64,000 nt of DNA, taken from Centrapalus pauciflorus (lineage: Eukaryota; Streptophyta; Magnoliopsida; Asterales; Asteraceae). This document shows positions 1 to 14,700 of the stretch, piece by piece. A program made the translations under genes and the position numbers. Position 1 is the stretch's first letter. Each line of letters starts with the position of its first letter. The notes under the pieces are model-generated. The model saw only the letters and a program-made list of their open reading frames with translations, was not told the DNA's origin and did not search any database. The stretch is from contig JAANYP010006342.1 of the NCBI GenBank assembly GCA_020465985.1, forward strand, positions 434,001 through 498,000. Direction: 5' to 3'.

Positions 1-539
1 TTGAAATTACTCTGACAATCATTTAAATAAAAATTGTAAACATCAATGATCCTTTATTCAAATGGATGTTAGGAGAAATGTGAGAACATTTAACAATTTT
101 TGTATGAATAAAGAATCATTGGTGTTCAGAATTCCTATTTAAAGGATTAGCAGAGTAATTTCAAAAGTTGAAAAACTAAACCAGTCATAATAGGTAAACT
201 TAAAGGATCAACAGAGTAATTTACTCAAATAGATTGATCCTAAAAAAGGAAAATTTGAAATCAATCAATTCTTAAAACCCTTTCTATAAATAAAATTTTA
301 ATTTAATTTTTTTGATATTTTTTATTGAATGGTACACTTCTTGACGATGAAGCTCTTGTAATTATTTTTTGAACCACAAAAATATATATAGAAAGAAATT
401 AATTGAAGAGTACAAAGACCAACAATTTCTTCCCAACTTCACTTCTTACAATAATTAAAAATAAGAAAAGGGAGGAAAGAACACACCAAACAACTTACAA
501 CTCTAATAAAACAAATATCAAGAAACAAACTACGACTAA
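1..539. other. AT-rich intergenic DNA, no gene seen
   Basis: No coding signature, terminal repeat or RNA gene was recognised here. It lies beyond the 3' end of the LINE fragment that follows on the minus strand. Confidence 0.6.
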
Positions 540-1420
540 AGAGCTACATAAATAATCATCAGCCTAAGGATTGCACAACCAATAATACCACGAAAAGCCG
601 AAAGTCTTAGCCTACTTCGAGATCCAAAAGAATGAGAGATTTTGAATCTCATAAACAAGATCAGACACAAAAGCTTTCCTCGAAAAGACTTTCTCATTCG
701 AATCTTCCTAATATGATGCAATGGAATCCATACGAAAGCCTGTCAGAATCTGAACCCTTGGTGAGCGTTGTCACAGGGGGGGATCTACCCACAATCAAAT
801 CAGACAAAGAATGGGAGTCATCCCAAGCAACACCCCACCATCTAAAGCATCTGATCCATATCGATTTTGTTACATGACAATGAAGCAAGAAATGATCAAT
901 AGTTTCGACTTCATCCCCACAAAGAGGATGAAGAGACGAATGAAGATCCAAACCGATGTTTGCAAGAGAGCTCCATACACGAATCCTGCTAACTAGTACA
1001 CTCCAAAATGAAGATACACACCTTCCTTGGTACTTCCTTCAACTAAACTGTAGAGACTGGGGATGCAAGATGTGTCTTCCCTTCGATTAGCTTTCTGAGG
1101 CTTGTCACCCATAATAGGCCGTCACTATCCATAGGCCACATAATTTGTCCGCCTGCGAAGATAAGCTAATAGAAGATTGTAAAAGGCTAAAAGCAATTGC
1201 AATTCCCCCAAGTCCACAATCACCCTTCCTCTCACCCTTCAAATCCAATTCCCAATTGAATGTCATACCATTAACTCTACTTTCAATCCTATCACAAAAC
1301 CTTAACAGATTTAAAACACTCGCCCATAAAAATAAACGGGAAAATTTGACTATAAGTCTAGACCCGCCCACCATAAATCATCCCAAAACGAACAAAGCTA
1401 CCCAATTCCCACCTTAATCC
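540..1420 (-). mobile_element. LINE (non-LTR retrotransposon) 3' fragment with zf-RVT domain
   Basis: Minus-strand frames between about 1010 and 694 translate to a segment with LCGDEVETIDHFLLHC followed by KSIWIRC. This matches the reverse-transcriptase zinc-binding domain (zf-RVT) found near the C-terminus of plant LINE polymerase-like proteins: Cys-x-x-Cys/Gly, then E-T-x-D-H-x-x-x-x-C, then I-W. Upstream residues (SRIRVWSSLANIG) also read like the region before zf-RVT. The surrounding minus-strand frames are broken by stops and no endonuclease or catalytic RT motif was found, so this is a 5'-truncated, decayed copy. The 5' limit near 1420 is approximate and the fragment may extend to about 1700. 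Confidence 0.7.
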
Positions 1421-1701
1421 TAAAATAATCCCCAAAGTTAATCCCTAACCCCTCCAAAGGCTTTAAACTCAATATGCCCTACCTACACCTGAAGACACCC
1501 TATTACCCTCCCCCAAAAGCCCTTGACACCATGAATACTTTTCATAATTCTAGCCTAAAAAGACTGACTCTTAACCCGAGTCCTCTACCACCATTTTCCA
1601 AGTAACCCAAGACTAGTTATCGTTAAGCTCCCAAAATTTAGCCCCCTCGATTGAAAGTTGTTGAGCACTAGATCCCATTTAAAGAGAAACAACAGGTTAA
1701 A

Positions 1702-2178
1702 TAGGTGTAGGGTTATTCAGTTCGGGTTTGAGAGTGTGGATTCTTTGGTTGAACCCAGATCAAATAAAGAGACAGGTTAATCGAATTCGGTTAAATGGAT
1801 ATCAAGTTACTCGGTTTAGGTTAAACGAGTTATTTGGTTTTGGTATATTAAATGAAATTATTTACAAAGTAGTATAAACGAGTTAAACGAGTTGGGTAAC
1901 TTGGGTAAACCAGTTAAATGATTTGGGTATTAAAATTGGATATTTATTTTATATATAAACAATTCCAATTCTAACTAAATAGGGAATTTAAAAAATAAAC
2001 AGGTTATTCGGGTATCCGAATAAACATAAATCCTACACGATTTTTGAAGTGAAATTATTATTCGGGTATTATTTAACCCGATTAACAAAATAAAAAACCG
2101 AATAACCCGACCCAATTAATCCCGTTTAAGATTCAGTTCGGGTCAGTTATTCGGGTTCGGTTATTTTGCACACCCCTA
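1702..2178. mobile_element. Non-autonomous hAT-like element (degenerate)
   Basis: The right end ends in TTTTGCACACCCCTA preceded by repeated TTCGGG and AACCCGAATAACCCGACC motifs. This is the outward-facing subterminal pattern common to plant hAT elements, whose ends read TAGGGGTGTGCAAA. The left end (TAGGTGTAGGGTTATTCAG then TTCGGG) is a weaker match, and no 8-bp target duplication could be matched. The interior has no coding capacity. A further short block rich in GGTACCG follows at 2179-2290. Confidence 0.5.
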
Positions 2179-2696
2179 GTACCGGTACCGAGCTGGGCGT
2201 TACCAAATTTTTTTGAGACATAATATTAGTACCAGTTATAGAGTTAGGTATCGTACGTTCGTTTTCGGAAATTCGGTAAAAAATCACACCTCTAATTAGA
2301 ATTAGTTGGTGGGTATAAAAGTAATTTTGTTTGACCAAAAACTTCATAGCTTTTCAAACGTTACCTCTACTAGCGTTTTATTAAAAAAAAATTTGAAAAA
2401 TAAGAACTATTTATTTATTTTTTCCAAACATGACCTTTTATTTGTTAGTAAAGTTCGTAAGATATATAGTCATACTTTTTTTTTGATTGTCTATTGCGAT
2501 TCACAAGTTGAGTGAGAGTTTCACTCATATTAGGCTAGGCTAGCTAAATGATTTAGCCGGATTGGTTGTTTGTTTACCTCTTAACAGAATTGTTAAGATG
2601 CTCGTTCAAAGGTTAAATTCACCTTTTAATGATTCCATTCAGCACTAAATAGTCTGCCTAAAACCAAGCCAAGACCATATAATTTTGGGAAAATTA

Positions 2697-3625
2697 TGCA
2701 AAAAACCATCAAAGTACAAAAATTTTTCGATTAAGTCCCCATTTCATTTTTTATTTCTTATAAGTCCCCAAACTGCTTAAACCTTTTAAATTGGTCCTTT
2801 AACCTGTTATAACAGGTTAACATGCTTAAACCTATTTTGCAAAAACCATCAAAGTATAAAAAATTTTCGATTAAGTCCCCATTTCATTTTTTTCCCTTAT
2901 AAGTCCCCGAACTAATTAAATCTTTCAACTTTTCGATAAATGAAACGAATTTTTTTAAACTTTTAAAAACGAAGATGTTTATTACGATGACAGAGCATGT
3001 CATGTTTGTCTAAACCAAAATAAGTTGGTTTGAAAACAATATTTTTTCAAAACGACGATGGTTGTTTGAAAATAATAAATTTTGTTAAAAGTCCATTATT
3101 CCGGATAATATAAGTTGGTTTGATATAATAACATAAATGATGATTATTTCGATCCTATGTTTGTTTAGATCACAATTTTTAAATATATTTAACTAGGTAA
3201 TCCCGACTAAATTTTAAACAATAAAAATGATCGTTTTGATTTATCATTTTGTTTTATTTTTTTGCATCCACATATGTGTTACGTGAGTGTCAATTAAACA
3301 ATCATTTAAATTGATAAAACAACAAATAACATGAGTTTCATCAAGATAATGGATTTATGTGGTAAAAAAATTAGTTGAGGGATTTATAAGACAAAATAAT
3401 TCAGCTAATGGATTTATAAGACAAAATTATTTAGTTGGGGGACTTAATCGAAAAAAATCATAGATTTATAAAATCCACGTCAGCAATTGCAACCCGCTTA
3501 ACAGGTTACCGGTAACTTTTCTTGAAAAAAAACATCAAATTCGTGATTTTTATTTAGTTAAGGGACTTATCAGACAAAAAATTTGATTGAGGGACTTAAT
3601 CGAAAAAAAACTAATAGTTTGATGT
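2697..3625. repeat. Inverted-repeat element with 'TTAAGTCCCC' ends
   Basis: The left side carries ACCATCAAAGTA then TTTTCGATTAAGTCCCC at about 2704, repeated directly at about 2844. The right side carries the reverse complement, GGGACTTAATCGAAAAAA then TTTGATG, at about 3434 and again at 3590-3623. Opposed, duplicated ends around a non-coding interior suggest a TIR-type non-autonomous transposon of undetermined superfamily. Exact boundaries and the target duplication were not resolved. Confidence 0.5.
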
Positions 3626-4211
3626 CAGCATCAATATTTAAACCACAAAGTAGATATCCAAATATTCACGTGCTACATTGTAAGAAATATTTTGTGAAGG
3701 AAATAAAACAAAGATTGGAGCACAAAATGATTGCTCCATTCCAAATTTAGAGTAAACATACATAAGGTTTGAGAATAGAGAGAGACCTAATAATATATAT
3801 AACTTATAAATGTTGAATATTTGAAAAACCAATATAAAGGGTTTTATGACTTTAATTTATATATTTTTACGAGGCTTAGCTCGGGCCACTCATACTTTCA
3901 TACTAGGCTAGTTGATGTAGCCCTTCGTCGTTGTCCTAATTAAATATTCTTCAGGGTTTTTTTTGGGATAACAACTTTCAAAGATGTCAGGTATACATGG
4001 TTTTTTTTATTAAATCGGTCAAATATCATTCAACTTAAATAAACTAACGAATTCTATATTTTATTGTTTTCATCGATTGCTTGATCCACGTAACATTTAT
4101 AATATAAGAGAATGGTAATATAAAATTTAAAAATTGTCAATAAAAATAATGTAAAATTTTTTAGGTCAAGAAAGATAACATAAAATTCAAATTTAACAAA
4201 AAAGGGCATTG
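3626..4211. other. AT-rich intergenic DNA, no gene seen
   Basis: No feature was recognised apart from low-complexity AT-rich DNA. It ends at the target duplication of the hAT element that follows. Confidence 0.5.
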
Positions 4212-4219
4212 GTTACAAA

Positions 4220-5469
4220 CAGGGGCAGACCTAGTCAAATGGAATGGGTGTCACTCGACACCTATAAATTTTCAAAATACCGAGTTACATATGTGTGAAA
4301 AATCTGAGTGACACCTGAGATTTTTTTTTAGTGACACCTACGAAAAATTTATACAATTATAATATACAAATCTATTTATTATTTGTTGTTTTTATTACTT
4401 AAATTTATTGAAATAACACTGAGTTTTAGTTTAAAGAAAAATCAAAAAAGCCCAAATCAGTCAATTTAAATTAGTTAGCCCAAATTTTTTAAAAAGTCCA
4501 GAAAATACCCAAACCTGTTGGAAGAGCTTTTGAAACCCTAAATCAGTTTTGCTCTCTGCTTGCTTACCTTCAGCCTTCACCCTCAGTCCCTCACTCTCAC
4601 CTTTGAAAGTTTAAACCCTGAAGCCTAAACGGAACGCCGGCGCTGCTCTGCTGCTCACCGGTCACCGCTCGCCTTTGAAACGCCTGACTGGCACCGCCTG
4701 AAGCTTCGAAACGCCGACGACACTTACCTTCGCCTGCTTGCCTCCGCCGCCTGCAGCCTGCCTGACCTCCGCGGCTCTCTCTTAATCTCTCTCTCTCGAC
4801 GGTATCTCTTAATTTCTCTCGCCCGACTCTCTCTTTCACTTTTTCTCTCTCTGTTAAGCAGAGTGCCTAGCCTAACAACCTAAGTGAAAATGCAGAATGT
4901 TTATCTAGTTATTTAAGTCTTGAATTGGTGTAGTAGACATTTTATTTATTCTTTAATTTTTTTTAAGTATAAACAAATATAATAAAGCGTAAATGTTAAA
5001 CTTATTTGTTAATAAATATAATGTTTAATGTTTATATTTTTAAGTTTTTTTATTAATTGCAAAACTTATTTGTTAATTCTTAAAAAAAATTAGGTTAATG
5101 GACAAAATTTTGAAAAGAAAGTTCCAATCATCTTCTGGAATCAGATCTTCAAGCAATATCCAATCGGTACAATCTAATAGTCCCGTAGAAATAGATTTGA
5201 ATGATCTTGGAACGAAAATCAATTTCAACTTGTCACCCTAATCAAAAAGACGAAATTAGAAGAAAATATTGGATTAGGGAACCATGTGAACCACGAAGTC
5301 ATGATTTTCTACAAAAAAAAAATGGGTAGTGGTAAGGTAAAGCGTTAATTTTGTGTTGGGAACCCGTTTCAGTGACCCGGTTCATTTTAGAAAATATGTC
5401 GAAAATCTAAATATTAAATTTACTCTAAAAAAGTGACACCGATGATATAAATTCCTGGATCCGCCCCTG
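4220..5469 (+). mobile_element. hAT-superfamily element, 1250 bp, with perfect 8-bp TSD
   Basis: The element begins CAGGGGCAGACC and ends GGATCCGCCCCTG, which are inverted repeats of each other with small differences. It is flanked on both sides by the same 8 bases, GTTACAAA (4212-4219 and 5470-5477), the size of target duplication made by hAT transposases. A pyrimidine-rich CTCTCT leader lies near 4560-4860, and a short transposase N-terminus remains at 5098. Most of the transposase, including the dimerisation domain, is missing, so this is an internal-deletion derivative of a ZMYM/TTF-type hAT. The intact TSD suggests fairly recent insertion. Confidence 0.85.
5098..5241 (+). pseudogene. N-terminal remnant of a TTF/ZMYM-type hAT transposase
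   Basis: A 47-residue frame starts MDKILKRKFQSSSG and continues to VEIDLNDLGTKINFNLSP before a stop. Plant TTF-type (ZMYM1-like) hAT transposases start with the same layout: a short basic 'M-(E/D)-x-(F/I)-x-K-R-K' segment, a Ser-rich stretch, then an 'E-(I/V)-(D/N)-L-x-D-L' motif. The start follows a plausible splice acceptor (TTAG) just upstream. The zinc finger and catalytic regions are absent, so it is a truncated remnant inside the 4220-5469 element. Confidence 0.6.
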
Positions 5470-5882
5470 GTTACAAATTAAGAAGGTAAATTTTTAATTT
5501 TATGCTCCCTTTTTTGGTAAGCGAATAATATTTGATTACCTTTATTGGCCTAAATTTTGAATTTCATGTTCTTTCTCGGGCAAACTATAATTTTATATTA
5601 CATTTCTTGGCAAAAAAAATTTACAATACCTTTATTATCAAATTTTGTATTTTATATTACCTTTTTTGGTAATTTTCTCTATAATATATACTACTTACGA
5701 CCCATGTATTGAATGAGACATGTTTAGTAATTAATTGTTATTAAAAAAGATAATTTAAAAAAAAATTGAAGGTTTTATTAATATAGATTTGATTTATATA
5801 TAAAGAGTTTTATTTATTGAAATGTAGTTGGTTGGTTGATATTTAAATTAAAAATAATTGAAGAGAAATAGTTGTGTTATTT

Positions 5883-6046
5883 CTTCTTTTTTTTGAACGA
5901 CAAACCATCTTACTCTTACTCCTAAACTACTTCTTTACCCCAGGTCTCCACCTAAATTTCAACTTGCCTCCGACGGGAGTCGAACCCGTGACCTCTCACT
6001 TACATAACACCACTCTTACTAAATGGGTTAAACCCCATTGGTGGTT
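5883..6046 (-). mobile_element. tRNA-derived SINE
   Basis: Read on the minus strand, the unit contains GGGTTCGACTCCCGTC, a good match to the RNA polymerase III B box of tRNA-derived SINEs, placed after a possible A-box region (TTTAGTAAGAGTGGTG). It ends in a run of A residues after GTTTGTCGTTC. The B box in a non-tRNA context plus the terminal A-run support a SINE rather than a tRNA gene; no cloverleaf can be formed. A second copy of its 3' tail lies at 30128-30180. Confidence 0.65.

Positions 6047-10011
<3,965 letters not shown>

Positions 10012-10064
<53 letters not shown>
10012..10064. repeat. (AT)n microsatellite between two foldback elements
   Basis: About 53 bp of AT dinucleotides separate the right end of the 7367-10011 element from the left end of the 10065-10813 element. 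Confidence 0.95.
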
Positions 10065-10067
<3 letters not shown>

Positions 10068-10813
10068 CAGGTTCATTAGCGTACCTGTAAGATTCCAGCG
10101 TACCCAGCGTCCCTAATGTGAATGATCATTCACATATATATTTTTTTAATAGACATGTATAAGACAACATTATAAGACTTTTTTTCAAAAGAAGCAACAT
10201 CATAAATCTTGTGAATGGTCATTCACACCATTCACATGGTGTGAAATGACCATTCACATGGATGACCATTCACATAAATATGCATTGAGCATTCACATAA
10301 TTTTTAAGAACACAGAAAGTGTGAATGTATGTGAAATTCATATATCATGCGTATAACATTAACTTAAACATAGTTATGAGAAAAAATTTAAAAAAAGTTT
10401 TTTAAGGTTGGTACCTTCGGGTGCACTTGATTTCGAGAGATTCATGTTCAAATAAGTATCTCTCGAAATTAAGTGCATCTGAATGTACCAACCTTAAAAA
10501 CTTTTTAAATATTTTTTTTCACATAACCATGTTTAATTTAATGTTATACGCATGATATATGAATTTCACATAGATTCACATTTTCTGTGCCCTTAAAAAT
10601 TATGTGAATGCTCAATGCGTGTTTATGTGAATGGTGTGAATGACCATTTACATAATCTTTTTTTACCATTCACAAGATTTATGATGTTGCTCATTTTGAA
10701 AAAAAATGTTCTATAATGTTGTCTTATACATGTCTAATTAAAAGAAATATATGTGAATGATCATTCACATTAGGGTATGCTGGAATCTCATAGGTACGCT
10801 GACAAACCTGATT
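10065..10813. mobile_element. 749-bp near-full-length palindromic foldback element
   Basis: The left end, AATCAGGTTCATTAGCGTAC followed by GATTCCAGCGTACCC, is matched by the reverse complement of the right end (AATCAGGTTTGTCAGCGTAC, then GATTCCAGCATACCC). The two halves stay complementary almost to the centre near 10440, where CTTCGGGTGCACTTGATTTC faces GAAATTAAGTGCATCTGAAT. Multiple GTGAATGATCATTCAC-type palindromes lie inside. It is flanked by (AT)n on the left and (AT)n followed by (CA)n on the right. There is no coding capacity. An internal module resembling TTAATGTTATACGCATGATA is shared with the 18506 and 57889 elements. Confidence 0.8.
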
Positions 10814-11760
10814 ATATATATATATATACACACACACGTTATAAAGATTATTAATAATATAATATTTTGATTTAAGTTCTAACTAAGATTGATAATAAAA
10901 TTAAACTAAAAAATATAATGCATTAAGAATAACGTTCCATTTTATTTATAAAATAATCATCTACATATTGTTAACAAACAAGTCATGTGGTGTTCTCGTG
11001 TTACGACGGATATATACCTATGTATTTTTTGTTAATATAGTAAAAAATATTAAATTAAGTTATACTTTTAAAAGGTTTATGTTAATAAATTTGGTATTTA
11101 AATAAGGGTTTAATATGAAAAAAAACATGTTTTTGTGTTTTTGCGATTTAGTTACCCCGTGTTATTTTTTACTAAGAAAATCCTCAAGTTATTGTTTTCA
11201 ATCCGGTTTTCGAAAAAATTTTGTTTTTTTTTTTCATAATCAATTCTATTTTTTTCCACAAAAAACCAACATGTTTTCAATGTTTTTTCCCGAGAAGTCC
11301 ATAAACTTGAAGACTTTTTTTGAAAAAATAAAGAAAAATTTTAAAAATCACAAACAAATATATTACTAAAGGATTTTGTTAGTAAAATACATTAAACTGT
11401 AAAAACGTAAAAACATCTTAGTTTTTTTTTTTTTCATATTAAAACCTTTAAATAACTAATAATTTGTATTCTCTTTAAAAAAAAGGGAAAAAAAAAAAAA
11501 ACTACTGATCCGAAAATTTATTCCGGAAGACATGACAAAAAACAGTTGCGTAGTCATCAACAAAACAAGTTCGTTGCATCCTCGTGTTGAATGTGAATGG
11601 ATGCATCACTATAACAAATTTTTTATTTTTTGAAAAACCCAAATGAAGGAAAATCGTAAAAAGAACAAATAATAGGCCAAGTTTGACAGTTAATCATCAT
11701 ATATTTATCATAAATTTATGGAATGGAGGCGTTGTCTACGGCTCGAGAATCGCAGAGGAA
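10814..11760. other. Intergenic DNA and 5' flank of ETFA
   Basis: AT-rich sequence with homopolymer T and A runs. No second gene was recognised. The last ~100 bases before 11761 should contain the ETFA leader, but no convincing TATA box was identified. Confidence 0.5.
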
Positions 11761-14700
11761 ATGGCTACTCGCCGCACCATGCTCCGAGCTGTTACTCTCC
11801 GAAACCTGCTTGCTCATTCTCCTCGCTCAATCTCATCTGCTAGATGTGTAAGCTTTGATTTTGGTTTCCTTGTTGTTTCTCTATTTCCTTATCGATTTTA
11901 AGTTGACTTTCATTGCTACTGTAAATATCGATTGGTGATTTACGTTTGCAGCGCTATTGTTGATTTTTGATTAGCAGACTACATGTACAATTTAGTTGAT
12001 TCTTATCTGTGATTATTTCGTGCCCTAACATGTTGACGATTGATCTGATTATGGTGATTTATGCTTACACCGATTTTTTGGTTTTTTAATCAATTAATAT
12101 AATCTGTATGATTTATACTGATAATTTACGTTAGTAACCTACTTAAATCAGTTGATAGTTGATAGTAACCTACTTAAATCAGTTGATGTGTAAGCTTTGA
12201 TTTTGGTTTCCTTGTTGTTTCTCTATTTCCTTATCGATTTTAAGTTGACTTTCATTGCTACTGTAAATATCGATTGGTGATTTACGTTTGCAGCGCTGTT
12301 GTTGATTTTTGATTAGCAGACTACATGTACAATTTAGTTGATTCTTATTTGTGATTATTTCGTGCCCTAACATGTTGACGATTGATCTGATTATGGTGAT
12401 TTATGCTTACACCGATTTTTTGGTTTTTTAATCAGTTAATATAATCTGTATGATTTATACTGATGATTTACGTTAGTAAACTACTTAAATCAGTTGATAG
12501 TTGGTTCATATGATTCTTTTTCCCCCTTTCAAGTACACAATTATATGTGTCGAGTCTTGTGCCCTAGCATGCTGATGGTTGACAAACAAAGTATTAATCG
12601 AATCTCTAAAGGACTAAGGGTCTGTTTGGATGTGCTTTTTAAAAGTGAATAAGTGATGATTGCGATTTCAAGCATCATGATCAAACGATCGTTAAATTGC
12701 AGCTGGAAGGGTTATGCCAATAACTAGTTTCTTGCAGCAACACCAAGTCTGATCATTTTGCCCCTGAATAGAAAAATCTGAATCACACATTCTCAAGTTG
12801 AAATAGTCACTTTTGCAGTATACCTAAACACCCCGTAATTTATGGGAGGTACTAGAACCCTTTTGTCAGTTTGTGAAACTCAGGCACTCTGGGAAAATCT
12901 GTAGTTTTTTTTTTTCCGAAGCTTGCACTTAGAATCTAAAACCAGTTTAGTTGAATACTGCGTTTTAAAGCCGCTGGATGCTTTCCTGGAAGCCGGGGGG
13001 TGAGGCACAAGGCGAAGGCAGACACATCACACACACTAGGTGCACAGTGAAATGGTCATATTTTACCCAGGAATTATCACTGATATTAGCTAATCAAAGA
13101 TTTTGCCAAAAACATGTTTCCATCATTGGTAGAAAACTATGCAAACACAGTCTATTTTGCATTTGATGATAAAACAAACTTCAATCGTCATATGTAATCT
13201 ACTGATGATGATATCCATATCAAAAGGCTGAATTTTATTATTTTCTTCATTTGAGCAGAATGTTCATTTAATTTCATGTGGAATATGAATGCATATTCTT
13301 TGTCGTTCACAAAGAAAGTATTGCATCTCAAGATGATGGCTTCTGTTAAGTACACCTTTTCACATGTGATGTCAAACTCCCAGCTTATATAATCACGTCA
13401 CCGCACCATGAGCCTCAGCATGCTTTAGTTGAGGAGGCTTTGAGGTGCATGCCTCTTAGCACCTAGTGGAAATCGCTGTGCCATCGTTAATCAGATGCCC
13501 CTTCAGCATCATTTCACTGTGTGAGACATGCTTTTTATAAACCAATGTTAAATTGGCTCCAATTTAATTGCAAGCACTCCATAATATGCCGCCAAACCTC
13601 AAGAACTGATGTTTGAAGTTATGATTTTATAGTTATTACCTAACTGTCTGTTAAAGTCATGGATGTGAAGGTGTTTTTCAGGTGGGTGCTTAGACTATCT
13701 AAGGAAGACATTTGATATTATTGGGAGGGGCTAAAACTGTAGGGAGTGACCATGACAAAAGTCCCAGGAGACCCAGTTTTTTTTATGTCATACAATAATC
13801 AAATAATTGTTAAACTAGTTGTGTAAGTGAAACATTCAGAGAGAGAAGGAGGGAGGGAGGAAGGAAGGGACAGTTAAATGGAATAGAAGTTATTTCTGCT
13901 GTAGAGTTTGTTAGTCATGTAATTTGTAGGTGCTAAATTGACCACATGCATGCAATTATTTCGGATTCCCTGTTTCTTCTTAGCCAGATAATTTGTTTTC
14001 ACTTGAACATATAATTATGCTACTGACTTTCATTTGTAATATTGCTGTCTGGCTGACTGGATGATGTTCTTGGCAGGTGATTGTCCATTGCTTCTGCATA
14101 TTTCACCTTTGTCATGTTTGTCTTGTCGATTTCCAACATTAGCTTTATACCATGTTATTATTTCTTAAATTTTATGAAAATTAGGCCTCTATGTAGTTCA
14201 ATGCAAATATGCAATATTATGTTTAGTGAATATTTTTTAAAGCATCTTATGAATCATGTTTTCATTTATGCTTTTGAGAAAATCACTTGAAGAGGTAATG
14301 GACTAATGACATCACTTTTTGTTATCTCCATTTTGATTCACGTTCTTCTTTGTGTATGAAGCACATGAATCTTCCTCTTCTTTGTACTTGAAGTACTTGA
14401 ATAGTTATGTATGTATGTATGGTTTTACACATGCTTTCTGATTTTTTTCTAAACTTTTGTATTCTTTTATACATGCTTTCTGATTTGTTCTAGAATTCCT
14501 TCTTTTTTTGAGCATCTTATGAATCATGTGTTCTTTTATGCTTTTGAGAAAATCACTTGAAGAGGTAATGGCCTCACTTTTTGGTATTTCCATTTTGATC
14601 ACATTCTTCTTTGTGTGTGAAACCCTTGAATCTTCATCTTCTTTGTATGTGAAGTACTTGAATGATTCATGTATGGTTTTATGCATGCTTTCTGATTTGT

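Noticed and set aside
5970..6046. Possible tRNA gene because of the GGTTCGACTCC box
   Set aside because: Only a B box and a weak A-box region fit, with no acceptor stem or anticodon arm. The A-run tail indicates a SINE.
12960..13510. Opposed GC-richer blocks (GGTGAGGCACAAGGCGAAGG and TTGAGGTGCATGCCTCTTAG) in ETFA intron 1
   Set aside because: They resemble decayed MITE ends, but orientation and boundaries were too unclear to call.
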